From Actinomycetota bacterium (GTDB taxonomy: Bacteria > Actinomycetota > Acidimicrobiia > Acidimicrobiales > Iamiaceae), in the NCBI GenBank assembly GCA_019639075.1, contig JAHBSO010000005.1, positions 62,001-126,000 of the forward strand: 64,000 nt of DNA, written 5' to 3'. The stretch's first letter is position 1. Every line of letters begins with the position of its first letter. The notes beneath the pieces were generated by a model, which saw only the letters and a program-made list of their open reading frames with translations, was not told the origin of the DNA and searched no databases. Below are positions 45,524 through 55,530 of this stretch, one piece after another. Both the position numbers and the translations under genes were made by a program.

Positions 45524-46545
45524 GGGGCGTGGTGGCGGTCGTCGCGTCGGTGCTCACGGTCGCGGGCATCGCCTCCCCGGCGACGGGAGGGCTGGGGAGC
45601 GGGTCGCCGACGATGGCCGTGTCGGTGGCGAGCGTGCCCTCGGACCGGGCCACCACGGTCACGGTGCGGGGCACCGACTACCTCGTGCCTCCCCACGACT
45701 GCCCGGCGACCGACGTGTTCGGCGGCGTCTACGTGATGTTCGGATGGGTCGCCTCGACCAAGGGGTGGGGTCCGTCGGCCCGCAGCTCGACCAGCAGCGC
45801 CGGGGTGTTCGGCTCCACCTACGCGTACCCGGGCGAGGGCGGCGACGCGAGCATCCGCGACGACGGCTCGGGCCGGGTGCGGCTCGTCTCGTTCACCTCG
45901 GGCGGCGAATCGGGAGCCGCCACCCCGTTCCACATGGACTGCGACGGTGACTGGGAGACCACGATGACCATCCCGTCCCCCCTGATCCGCTTCGTGGTCC
46001 CGTCCACGGGTGAGACCCGCACCATCGACTGCCGGTCGCTCGCCTCGGGCCGGTGCGGCATCTTCAGCATCGGCGCGCACGGCAAGGCCAGCGCCACGAA
46101 CGAGCGGTTCGTCCCCATCACCTTCACCGGGAGCGCTGCGACCACGACGGTCGATCCGGGCCCGACCGAAGGCGGCGGGAGCGTCGGGTCGGGGGGCGAG
46201 GCCGAGGTCGCGACCGGTGCCGAGGTCGTCGAGAGCGTCGAGAGCGTCGACGGCATCGAGACCCCGGGCGCGTTCGCCGAGGGGGACGACGCTGCCGGGT
46301 TGCCCACCGCCGGAGGTGGCGGCGAGGTGGCGGCGGCCGCGGGCGTCCCCGGGGCGTCGGCGGCTCCGGTGGCCGTCGCCGTCGCCGGCGGCCCGACCCT
46401 CTCGGCCGAGCCGACGTCGGTCACGAACACCGGTCGCGTCCCCCGGTGGCTCGTTCCTTCAGCGGCGCTGGTCGCGCTCGGGGCCGGGGGAGCGACCGTC
46501 GTGGTGCGGCGTCGCCGCGGTCCGGTCGACGGGGTGGCGGCATGA
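45520..46545 (+). CDS. Secreted, C-terminally anchored surface protein of the heme operon
   Basis: The 341-residue protein has an N-terminal signal peptide, a folded domain with a Cys-containing HDCPATDVFGGVYVMFGW and YAYPGEGGDASIRDDGSG, a Gly/Ala/Glu-rich linker (residues about 210-300), a membrane helix and a basic tail (VVVRRRRG). The GVYVMFG, PSARSSTSS and YPGEG motifs match the second domain of the HtaA-lipoprotein at 41262, suggesting a shared partner or ligand. It is coupled to hmuV by a GTGA overlap and to the next gene by ATGA. Cell-wall or membrane surface location is inferred. Confidence 0.75.
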   Translation: MRGVVAVVASVLTVAGIASPATGGLGSGSPTMAVSVASVPSDRATTVTVRGTDYLVPPHDCPATDVFGGVYVMFGWVASTKGWGPSARSSTSSAGVFGSTYAYPGEGGDASIRDDGSGRVRLVSFTSGGESGAATPFHMDCDGDWETTMTIPSPLIRFVVPSTGETRTIDCRSLASGRCGIFSIGAHGKASATNERFVPITFTGSAATTTVDPGPTEGGGSVGSGGEAEVATGAEVVESVESVDGIETPGAFAEGDDAAGLPTAGGGGEVAAAAGVPGASAAPVAVAVAGGPTLSAEPTSVTNTGRVPRWLVPSAALVALGAGGATVVVRRRRGPVDGVAA

Positions 46546-47960
46546 CCGCCCGTCCGCACCCGGTCCGTCGTCGCCGACGGTCGGTGGTCGCCGCGCTCGT
46601 CGCCCTCGCCGTCGCCGCCGCGGTCGCCGCCGCTCCCGGATCGGCCGCGGCCGCACCGCTCACGGTCACCGACGCGTCGCTGCGGTGGCGGTTCAACCCC
46701 GAGGTGCAGGGCACGTCGCCGTTCGGCGAGTGCAACTACCTCTCGGCCGGCCGGTCCGACGGGAGCGAGGCGTCGTACCGGGCGTCGGAGGGTGACGTCA
46801 CGATCGAGAAGGCCGGGGGCGCGCCGACCTGGGCCACCAAGTGCGAGTTGGACGACCAGCGCCGGACCGACCAGGAGCTGATCTGGACCGGCGGCACCGG
46901 CACCGTCGACCCCGACACCGGCGAGGTCACCCTCGCGTTCGAGGGGGCGGCCTCCGTCGTGTTCTACGGCGGCCTCCTGCCGTTCACGATCGTCGACCCG
47001 GTGATCACCGTCGACGCCGAGGGCAACGGGTCGATGGTGGCCACGATGGAGGGCTTCGCCTCGTCGCTGGACGACCCGCACACCAAGACGCCGATCGACC
47101 CGGTGCCCGGGGTGGTCGTGGCCGACGTGCGCGACGTCGACAGCGCCAACGACACCGGGTTCGTCGCCCGACCCGAGTTCGGCGGGGTCCGCTACGACGC
47201 CGACACCTCGATCGCCGCTCCCCAGGTGCGCACCACCACGGGCTGGGGTTCGTGGCCGGTGTCCTTCGTCGACTTCCACATGGTCACCGGCCTCAGCTCG
47301 TACTGGTACACGAGCGGGGGCGCGTTCGACGCCAAGAAGCCGCCGCTGCCGTTCCAGATCACCTACGAGGGCATCGGCGAACCGCTCCCGCAGGAGACGA
47401 CCACCACCACGGCGACCACGAGCAGCACGACCACGACCGCCGCGCCGGCGGTCACCACGTCCACCTCGACGCCCTCGACCTCGGGGAGCGGGTCGGGCCC
47501 GTCGACGACCGTCGCTCCCGGTTCCAGCTCGATCGTGTACCGGACCGTCGGCGGATCGACCGCGGACGGAGGTACGACGCCGACGACCGGCGCGCCGACC
47601 CGGTCGGCCGTCGCCACGACGTCGCGCACCGGTGCGCTCGCCTGGTCCGTTCCCGCCGACGGGGTCCTCGCGCCGTCGGGCGACGAGCTGGGTCCCATCG
47701 CCGTCGCCGACACCCGCGACGGTCGGGGATGGACGATGGTCGGGCGGGTCTGGGGTGCGACCGCGGGGTGGACGCCGAAGCTGCTGCGCGAGGGGGCCGG
47801 CACCGAACTGGGTCACCTGGTCGTGGGGGACCTGAGCCGACCCTCGGTGCTGGCCCTCGCCCCGGACGGGCACCCCTCCGGGTGGTCGACCGTGGCGGCC
47901 GACCTGGAGGTGGCCGACGGCGAGGGACCGATCACCGTCACGGTGACGGCGATCTCGTGA
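46542..47960 (+). CDS. Secreted HtaA-like surface protein with a Thr-rich linker
   Basis: The 472-residue protein has a signal peptide (AAAPGSAAAA cleavage), then a domain with RWRFNPEVQG, CNYLSAGRSDGSE, GTGTVDPDTGEVTLAFEGAA and WPVSFVDFHMVTGLSSYWYT, patterned like an HtaA domain. A Thr/Ser-rich linker follows (residues about 285-325), then a smaller C-terminal domain containing WSVPADGVLAPSGDELGPIA and WTPKLLREGAG. No membrane anchor is present at the end, so it may be released or held by partners. It is coupled on both sides by 4-bp overlaps. Heme binding is inferred from its neighbours. Confidence 0.7.
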   Translation: MTARPHPVRRRRRSVVAALVALAVAAAVAAAPGSAAAAPLTVTDASLRWRFNPEVQGTSPFGECNYLSAGRSDGSEASYRASEGDVTIEKAGGAPTWATKCELDDQRRTDQELIWTGGTGTVDPDTGEVTLAFEGAASVVFYGGLLPFTIVDPVITVDAEGNGSMVATMEGFASSLDDPHTKTPIDPVPGVVVADVRDVDSANDTGFVARPEFGGVRYDADTSIAAPQVRTTTGWGSWPVSFVDFHMVTGLSSYWYTSGGAFDAKKPPLPFQITYEGIGEPLPQETTTTTATTSSTTTTAAPAVTTSTSTPSTSGSGSGPSTTVAPGSSSIVYRTVGGSTADGGTTPTTGAPTRSAVATTSRTGALAWSVPADGVLAPSGDELGPIAVADTRDGRGWTMVGRVWGATAGWTPKLLREGAGTELGHLVVGDLSRPSVLALAPDGHPSGWSTVAADLEVADGEGPITVTVTAIS

Positions 47961-49132
47961 CGCCCCGAACCTCGGTGGGGGTGATCGGTCGTGCCGCGGT
48001 GGCCGCGTCCGTCGTGGTCGCCTGCGTCGCCCCGGTCGCCGCCCCGGCGGCGGCGCGGTCGTCGCGGTCCGGTGACGACCGGCCGGCCGTGAGCTGGTCG
48101 GTCGAACCCGATCCGACCGGCATCGCGGGGGAGCGGACCGGCTTCGGCTTCGTCGCGGCACCGGGCGACACCATCGACGACACCGTCAGGATCACCAACC
48201 TCGGGTCGACCCCCGTGGAGCTCGACCTCTACCCGGCCGACGTCGTCCTCGGCGACGGGGCCACCATCGACATGACCCGGGCCGCCGACGCCACCGAGGG
48301 CGTGGGCGACTGGATCGAGCTCCCGGAGGACCGGGTGGTCGTCCCCGCGGGCGAGGGCGTCGACCTCCCGTTCGAGCTGCACGTGCCGGAGGACGCCGCG
48401 CCCGGCGACCGCACCGGCGGGATCGTCACGTCGCGCACCACCCGGGGCGAGGACGACCTCGGACGGGACGTGACCACCGAGATGCGACTGGTGGCCCGGG
48501 TCCAGCTCCGCGTGACCGGTGCGGTCGACGTCGGTCTCGAGGTGAGCGCGCTCGACGTCGACTTCGAGGGCTCGGCGAACCCCCTGGGGACGGGCCGGGC
48601 CACCGTGAGCTACGTCGTGACCAACACCGGCAACGTGCGGACCGCGGCCGGGCAGGTCGTGCGGCTGCGTGGGCTCTTCGGCATCACCGGTCGCGAGGCG
48701 ACCCTGGCCGACGTGCCCGAGCTGCTGCCCGGCGCGTCGATCCCGGTGCGCGTCGAGATCGACGGGGTGCGACCGGCGGTGCGCACCACCGCGCAGGTCG
48801 TGCTCCGGCCGCGGGTCGGGGCGGTCGGTGACGGCGAGGGTCCGATGGTCGACGAGGTGACGGGCGCGTCGAGCGCGGTCACGACGTTCCCCTGGGCCCT
48901 GGTCCTGGTCGTCGTGGGGCTGGCGCTCGGTTGGTGGTGGCGACGTCGTGCGCACCGACGGCGGATCGCCCGGGCCGTCGACGCCGCCCTCGCCCGGGTC
49001 GGTGCACCCGACGCCGATGGCGATGCTCCGGTCAGTCCTGCCAGCCGATCCGGCACCACGTCCGACGGCTGCACGAGGGACACCGCATCCAGTGGCCGTC
49101 CCGTCGCCCCGGGATCCACACGGTCCCGGTGA
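47957..49132 (+). CDS. DUF916-like surface protein with a C-terminal anchor
   Basis: This 391-residue protein has a signal peptide, a beta-rich region with ELPEDRVVVPAGEGVDLPFE and the DAAPGDRTGGIVTSR segment, a second domain (LEVSALDVDFEGSANPLGTG, NTGNVRTAAGQ) and a helix (FPWALVLVVVGLALGWWW) with a basic tail. This is the layout of DUF916 proteins linked to WxL and peptidoglycan-associated systems. It ends the heme operon. The last 101 bp overlap the 3' end of the opposite-strand zinc-ribbon gene, so its final 33 residues are probably unconstrained. Confidence 0.75.
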   Translation: MTPRTSVGVIGRAAVAASVVVACVAPVAAPAAARSSRSGDDRPAVSWSVEPDPTGIAGERTGFGFVAAPGDTIDDTVRITNLGSTPVELDLYPADVVLGDGATIDMTRAADATEGVGDWIELPEDRVVVPAGEGVDLPFELHVPEDAAPGDRTGGIVTSRTTRGEDDLGRDVTTEMRLVARVQLRVTGAVDVGLEVSALDVDFEGSANPLGTGRATVSYVVTNTGNVRTAAGQVVRLRGLFGITGREATLADVPELLPGASIPVRVEIDGVRPAVRTTAQVVLRPRVGAVGDGEGPMVDEVTGASSAVTTFPWALVLVVVGLALGWWWRRRAHRRRIARAVDAALARVGAPDADGDAPVSPASRSGTTSDGCTRDTASSGRPVAPGSTRSR

Positions 49133-49397
49133 GCCAGCGGAGCCCGAGGTCGGTGAGGTTGATCCGGCTCCGGGCATGGCACGACGAGCAGCTGACCACG
49201 ACCGTGCCGGTCTGACGGGGGCCGGTCGAGAACAGCGCGTCGCGCCCGTCACGGCTGTCGCCGGAGCGGATGGTGTCGCGGGCCGCGCTGACCGGGGTCT
49301 CGAACAGCGCCCGGCGACCCTGCGGGTCGAGCGAGGCCCGTCGGCCCGACGCGGTGCGTCCGGCCGGGGGGCGACGGCGGGCGTCGTCGGGCGTCAC
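49032..49397 (-). CDS. Small zinc-ribbon protein coupled to parA
   Basis: The 121-residue protein starts VTPDDARRRPPAG and has a conserved-looking RRALFETPVSAA segment, then CSSCHARSRINLTDLGLR and CPSCSRRTWCRIGWQD, two Cys-x2-Cys pairs that could bind zinc. The GTG start overlaps the ParA stop (GTGA), so the genes are coupled. It resembles small proteins seen after ParA genes in related actinobacteria, from memory of the pattern. The role is unknown; a DNA-segregation accessory is a guess. Confidence 0.75.
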   Translation of the reverse strand: MTPDDARRRPPAGRTASGRRASLDPQGRRALFETPVSAARDTIRSGDSRDGRDALFSTGPRQTGTVVVSCSSCHARSRINLTDLGLRWLTGTVWIPGRRDGHWMRCPSCSRRTWCRIGWQD

Positions 49398-50206
49398 GCC
49401 GACGACCTCTGCGACGCCCTGGCGTCCTCGTCGAGGCGGGCGGCCAGCTCGCGGTAGGCGACGGCGCTCTTGGACGAGGGCGCGTGGGCCAGCACCGAGC
49501 GCCCGAGCGCCGGGGCCTCGGCCACCCGGACCGACTTGGGGACGAACGGTTCGAGGACCTCGATGTCGTAGTCCTCGCGGACCTGGGCGACGACCTCGTT
49601 CGCCAGGTTCGTCCGCCGGTCGAACAGCGTGGCGATGGCGCCGCGCACCCGGAGGTGCTCGTTGGTGTAGTCCCGGACGTCGGCGATGGTGTCGAGCAGC
49701 TGGCCGACGCCCCGCTGGCCGAGGGACTCGCACTGGAGCGGGATCAGCACCTCGTCGGCCGCGGTGAGCCCGTTGATGGTGAGGATGCCGAGCGACGGCG
49801 GGCAGTCGAGGAGGATGCGGTCGTAGCGGTCGGCGACGCCGGCCAGCGCCTTGCGCAGCACGTACTCCCGACCGGTCTTGGTGAGCAGGTGCAGCTCGGC
49901 GCCGGCGAGGTCGATGGTGGAGGGCAGCAGGTCGAGCCGGCCGGTGGGTCCGCCGGCCGGCCGGGGCGTCGGCGGGTCGAGCTCGATGACCGCGTCGCCG
50001 GCCGGGAGACGACGAAGCAGGACGTCGTGGATCGAGATCTCCAGCGCGTCGGGGTCGATGCCGCACGCCCAGGTGAGCGACGCCTGCGGGTCGAGGTCGA
50101 CGAGCAGCACCGACCGGCCCCGCTCGGCGAGCGCCACGCCGAGGGCCTGGGTGCTCGTGGTCTTGGCCACCCCGCCCTTCTGGTTGGCGATCGCCGTCGT
50201 CGTCAT
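49394..50206 (-). CDS. parA: ParA/Soj-family partition ATPase
   Basis: The 270-residue ATPase has a deviant Walker A, QKGGVAKTT (residues 9-17), LLVDLDPQASLTWACGID, YDRILLDCPPSLGILTING and VLIPLQCESLGQRGVGQLL. It belongs to the ParA/Soj family that positions chromosomes, plasmids or protein complexes. No parB or rep gene is nearby, so a chromosomal or orphan role is likely. It is divergent from bldC. Confidence 0.92.
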   Translation of the reverse strand: MTTTAIANQKGGVAKTTSTQALGVALAERGRSVLLVDLDPQASLTWACGIDPDALEISIHDVLLRRLPAGDAVIELDPPTPRPAGGPTGRLDLLPSTIDLAGAELHLLTKTGREYVLRKALAGVADRYDRILLDCPPSLGILTINGLTAADEVLIPLQCESLGQRGVGQLLDTIADVRDYTNEHLRVRGAIATLFDRRTNLANEVVAQVREDYDIEVLEPFVPKSVRVAEAPALGRSVLAHAPSSKSAVAYRELAARLDEDARASQRSSA

Positions 50207-50436
50207 GGCCCGGAGTCTTGCACCCCGACCGGAACCGGGCCTCGCCGACCGGACGGCCCACGCACATGGGGTGACGCCGTGGCTATTCGTTCCATCTGGC
50301 GCATTCCGGTGATAAACCTGTTTGGCATGTCGGATTCGGGTGAAGGATGCGAATCGTGCGACATGCGCCCGAGGGTGGGCGAGACGTCCCCGGACGTCTC
50401 CCTCGGCTGGACGACCCCAAGGAAGGTGTTCCCGCG

Positions 50437-50655
50437 ATGCCCGAAGTTTCCACGACCGACGTCTCGATGACCGAACGGGACGAACTGCTCACCCCCGGCG
50501 AGGTGGCGGCGATGTTCCGGGTGACGCCCAAGACCGTGACCCGGTGGGCCGAGGCCGGGAAGTTGCCCGTGGTCCGCACGCTCGGCGGGCACCGGCGCTT
50601 CCCCGCTGCCGCCGTGCGTGAGGTGCGGGCCGCCCTGGAGGCCGGCACGGTCTGA
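50437..50655 (+). CDS. bldC: BldC-type small transcriptional regulator
   Basis: This 72-residue protein is one winged helix of the MerR type without an effector domain: TPGEVAAMFRVTPKTVTRWAEAGKLP, then RTLGGHRRFPAAAVREV, closely like Streptomyces BldC, which binds DNA cooperatively at developmental promoters. The ATG at 50437 follows AAGGAAGG. The AT-richer 230-bp region before it (50207-50436), shared with parA, contains GTGATAAACCTG at about 50309 and is probably its promoter. Confidence 0.93.
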   Translation: MPEVSTTDVSMTERDELLTPGEVAAMFRVTPKTVTRWAEAGKLPVVRTLGGHRRFPAAAVREVRAALEAGTV

Positions 50656-50706
50656 CGGCGCCCCCGGCGGCGTCCATCGGGCTGGGGATCGGAAAACCGC
50701 CGCGGC

Positions 50707-50712
50707 TAGGTT
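50707..50712 (+). promoter_or_regulatory. -10 box of a leaderless malic-enzyme promoter
   Basis: TAGGTT lies 6 bases before the ATG at 50719. Confidence 0.5.
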
Positions 50713-50718
50713 CGTCCC

Positions 50719-52167
<1,449 letters not shown>

Positions 52168-52187
52168 TCGGGCCGGTCGGGAACCGC

Positions 52188-52931
52188 ATGGCCCCCATCG
52201 ACGCCGTCACCTTCGACTACTGGAACACGCTCCTGCTCGCCGACTACGCGCGGCAGGGCGAGCAGCGGCTGACCTCCATGCTCCGCCTGCTGGCCCGCGA
52301 CGGGGTGCAGGCCGACCCGGAGGCGCTGCGGACGTCGCTGCGGAGCGCGGGCGCCCGCTTCGACCACCACTGGCGTCGCAACGAGCGGTTCGCCGCCGCC
52401 GACGCGATCGAGCTGGTGCTGGCCGAGCAGTCGCTCACCGTGTCCGACGCGATGCGTCGCGACCTGGTCGCGCTCATCACCGATCCCGACGAGGAGCACG
52501 ACCCGGATCCGACGCCCAACGTCGGCGACGCGCTCGAGGCGCTGAGGTCGGCCGGCGTGCGCATCGGGATCATCTGCGACGTCGGCCTGGCGCCGTCGAC
52601 GACGCTGCGCCGCATCCTCGCCCGCCACGGCCTGCTCGGGTTCTTCGACCACTGGTCGTTCAGCGACGACGTGGGCACCTTCAAGCCCGATCCGGTCATC
52701 TTCGAGCACGCGCTCGCCGGCCTCGGCGGGGTGTCGGCCGATCGGGCCGCGCACGTCGGGGACCTCCGCCGGACCGACATCGCCGGGGCGAACGCCATGG
52801 GGATCACGTCGGTCCGCTACACCGGCGCGTTCGACGACCCGGGGTCGTCCGACGACGGCACCGACGCCGTCGAGGCCCGCGTGGTCCTCGGCGATCACGC
52901 CGACCTGGTCGCTGCGCTCGGCATCGGATGA
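52188..52931 (+). CDS. HAD-superfamily hydrolase
   Basis: The 247-residue protein has HAD motif I FDYWNTLLL with its catalytic Asp, a helical cap domain (residues about 20-95), motif II-like IICDVG, a Lys-containing FKPDPVIFEHAL and motif IV HVGDLRRTDIAGANAMG. It is a phosphatase or dehalogenase of unknown substrate. The start at 52188 is 20 bp after malic enzyme and in the same direction. Confidence 0.85.
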   Translation: MAPIDAVTFDYWNTLLLADYARQGEQRLTSMLRLLARDGVQADPEALRTSLRSAGARFDHHWRRNERFAAADAIELVLAEQSLTVSDAMRRDLVALITDPDEEHDPDPTPNVGDALEALRSAGVRIGIICDVGLAPSTTLRRILARHGLLGFFDHWSFSDDVGTFKPDPVIFEHALAGLGGVSADRAAHVGDLRRTDIAGANAMGITSVRYTGAFDDPGSSDDGTDAVEARVVLGDHADLVAALGIG

Positions 52932-52947
52932 GCGGCGGGCCGCGGCC

Positions 52948-54060
52948 GTGACCATGCCGGTGAACGTCTTCGGGCGTCGGTCCGAGGTCGCCGACGTCGC
53001 GTACCGGCTGGTCGGGGCGCTGGACGACGCGAAGGTCGAGCTGGCGGGTACGACGGCGGCCCGGGTGTCGGGGCGGCTGCCCGGCGGGTCGACCGTGATC
53101 GTCGACGTCACCACCGAACACCTCCGGGGCGAGCAGGGCGCGGCCCAGCGCGCCGGGATGACCGACTGGTTGTCGCAGCCGGAGCTCGTCGGCTCCGGGA
53201 GGGCATCGGCCCTGGCCCTCGTCCCGGACCTGCACGTCTCGATCTCGTTCACGATCGACGACGGTGCGGACCAGGATGCGGTCGACGCCGTCGTCGAGCT
53301 GGCGGTCCGGTGCGCGGCCTGGACCGACGGACTGGTGCTGGCGATGGCCTCGGGGGTCGTGCTGGGTCCTGACGGGTCGGTGTGGCTCGAGCCTCGGGGG
53401 GTGCCGACGCCCGCAGCCCGGATGGACGACGATCCGCTCGACGGTCTCGACCCGCTCGTGCGGGAGGCCCGGGCGGTGCTGGACCGTGAAGGGGTCCCCG
53501 AGGGCGGCGTCGTGCTCGATGCGCAGCTGACCGACGCCGTGCCGGCCGCCGACCCACCGGCGGTGGACCGGGTCGGACGTCGCCTCGTGGTCACCGCCGC
53601 GGTCGCGGCACGGTCGCTGGCCGAGACCGAGGGTCGGAACCTCGACGCCGCCCGGACCGGTCTCCTCGACTGGGTGGAGGACACCGGTGCCGCGGTCGAG
53701 CTGGAACCGTGGGAGGCGTCCCTGCTCGACGCGCCGGCCGGTGGGCTCTCCGAACGGGACCGCATCGACGGCGCCTGGCGGACCGAGGCGGCGGTCGTGC
53801 TGGCGTGGGCGCTGGGCTTGGTCGAGCTGCCGCCGGCGGACCGCATCGCCGACCCCGGCGCACTGTTCGACGCCGTCGGCCTGCCGTCGACGGAGCGCAC
53901 GACGTCGATCCTCGAAAGCGCGGTCCTGCGACCGACGACGGACCTCCTCGGACTCCGGGACGACCTGGCCGAGCTGCGCTCGACAGGCAGCATCGGCGTC
54001 GAGCGGTCCCGGGCGGCCGAGTGGCTGGCCGACGGGGGCTCGTTCGGCCGCATCGCCTGA
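52948..54060 (+). CDS. DUF4272-domain protein
   Basis: The 370-residue protein matches the DUF4272 pattern: VVTAAVAARSLAETEG and ARTGLLDWVEDTGAAVELEPWEASLLDAP, then AWRTEAAVVLAWALGLVELP. The N-terminal half, with SISFTIDD and LVLAMASGVVLGPDG, is less typical. No catalytic residues are known. The GTG at 52948 and an ATG at 52954 are both possible starts. It is 16 bp after the HAD gene. Confidence 0.75.
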   Translation: MTMPVNVFGRRSEVADVAYRLVGALDDAKVELAGTTAARVSGRLPGGSTVIVDVTTEHLRGEQGAAQRAGMTDWLSQPELVGSGRASALALVPDLHVSISFTIDDGADQDAVDAVVELAVRCAAWTDGLVLAMASGVVLGPDGSVWLEPRGVPTPAARMDDDPLDGLDPLVREARAVLDREGVPEGGVVLDAQLTDAVPAADPPAVDRVGRRLVVTAAVAARSLAETEGRNLDAARTGLLDWVEDTGAAVELEPWEASLLDAPAGGLSERDRIDGAWRTEAAVVLAWALGLVELPPADRIADPGALFDAVGLPSTERTTSILESAVLRPTTDLLGLRDDLAELRSTGSIGVERSRAAEWLADGGSFGRIA

Positions 54061-54124
54061 TCCGGCCACAGCGGGGTACCGTTCGCACCGGGCTCGTCGA
54101 CGGACGGCCGACCTGGAGGTTCCC

Positions 54125-55528
54125 ATGAGCAGCGACCGCGCCAAGGCCCGGACCGAGACCGTCGAGGAGGTGCGCGAGCGCCTCGGGGAGACCTTCGAGA
54201 GCGGCCGCACCACCAACGTCGTCTGGCGGGAACGCCAGCTGAAGGCCGTGATCACCCTCGTGGAGAAGCACGAGAAGGAGCTGACCGAGGCGATGGCCGC
54301 CGACCTCGGCAAGCCCGCGTTCGAGGGTTGGCTCACCGACCTGCTCACCACGAGGGACGAGGCCAAGTACGCGCTCAAGCACCTCGACGACTGGATGAAG
54401 GCGACGAAGCACGCGGTGCCGTCGGTCGCTCAGCCGGGCAAGGCGTGGACCCAGTCCCAGCCGCTCGGCACCGTGCTGGTGATCGCGCCGTGGAACTACC
54501 CCGTGCAGCTCCTCCTGTCACCGTTGGTGGGTGCCCTGGCGGCCGGCAACACCGTGGTGCTGAAGCCGTCGGAGCTGGCGCCGGCGACGTCCGCGGTCCT
54601 CGCCGAGCTGGTGCCGCAGCACCTGGATCCCGACGCGGTCGCCGTGGTCGAGGGCGGGGTCGACGTCACCACCGAGCTGCTCGACCAGCCGTGGGACCAC
54701 ATCCTGTTCACCGGCAGCACCCGGGTCGGTCAGGTGGTGATGGAGGCGGCGGCCAAGCACCTCACCCCGGTCACCCTCGAGCTCGGCGGCAAGAGCCCGA
54801 CGATCGTCGCCGGCGACGCCGACCTGAAGGTCGCCGCCCGCCGCATCGCCTGGGCCAAGTGGCTGAACGCCGGCCAGACCTGCGTGGCACCGGACTACGT
54901 GCTGGTCGAGGAGCACGTCGCCGACACGTTCACCCGGCACGTGGTCGAGGAGCTGGCGTCGGTGCGTGACCGGGCCGAGCCGACCTCGATCGTGAACTCG
55001 TCGCACCTGGCCCGGCTCGAGGGCCTGCTCGACGGGCACGGCGGCGAGGAGCTGCTGCCCCGCAAGGTGGACGCCGACAGCCGCACGTTCGCCCCGGTCG
55101 TGGTGCGCGAGCCCGACCTGGACTCGCCGCTGATGCAGGAGGAGATCTTCGGTCCGATCCTGCCGATCGTCTCGGTCGAGTCGGTGGCCGACGCCGTGAA
55201 GTTCGTCAACAAGCGTCCTCGCCCCTTGGCCCTGTACGTCTTCAGCGAGTCCGGCGACACGTCGTCCGACGTGCTGTGGCGGACCACGTCGGGTTCGGCC
55301 TGCGTGAACCACGCCGTGTACCAGGTGGCGATCCCGTCGATGCCGTTCGGCGGCGTGGGCCCGAGCGGCATGGGCGCCTACCACGGCAAGGCCGGCTTCG
55401 ACACGTTCAGCCACACCAAGTCGATCCTGCGCCGGCCGACCAAGGGCGACATGAAGGTCGCCTACGCGCCGTACTCGGGCATGGTGCAGAAGGTCATGCG
55501 CATGGTCACGCGCTGGCCCTCCCGCTGA
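54125..55528 (+). CDS. Aldehyde dehydrogenase (class 3-like)
   Basis: The 467-residue NAD(P)-dependent enzyme oxidises aldehydes to acids. It has VIAPWNYPVQLLLSPLVGALAAGN, TGSTRVGQVVMEAA, the glutamate in LELGGKSPTIV, the catalytic Cys in NAGQTCVAPDYVL and EEIFGPILPIV. The short form ending in a hydrophobic, basic tail resembles fatty-aldehyde (class 3) dehydrogenases. GGAGG at 54115-54119 precedes the ATG, and a TACCGT box lies at 54077-54082. The gene starts 65 bp after the DUF4272 gene. Confidence 0.93.
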   Translation: MSSDRAKARTETVEEVRERLGETFESGRTTNVVWRERQLKAVITLVEKHEKELTEAMAADLGKPAFEGWLTDLLTTRDEAKYALKHLDDWMKATKHAVPSVAQPGKAWTQSQPLGTVLVIAPWNYPVQLLLSPLVGALAAGNTVVLKPSELAPATSAVLAELVPQHLDPDAVAVVEGGVDVTTELLDQPWDHILFTGSTRVGQVVMEAAAKHLTPVTLELGGKSPTIVAGDADLKVAARRIAWAKWLNAGQTCVAPDYVLVEEHVADTFTRHVVEELASVRDRAEPTSIVNSSHLARLEGLLDGHGGEELLPRKVDADSRTFAPVVVREPDLDSPLMQEEIFGPILPIVSVESVADAVKFVNKRPRPLALYVFSESGDTSSDVLWRTTSGSACVNHAVYQVAIPSMPFGGVGPSGMGAYHGKAGFDTFSHTKSILRRPTKGDMKVAYAPYSGMVQKVMRMVTRWPSR

Positions 55529-55530
55529 CG

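Noticed and set aside
49394..50206. Plasmid or integrated-element partition system
   Set aside because: No parB, replication or integrase gene is nearby, and base composition is like its neighbours.
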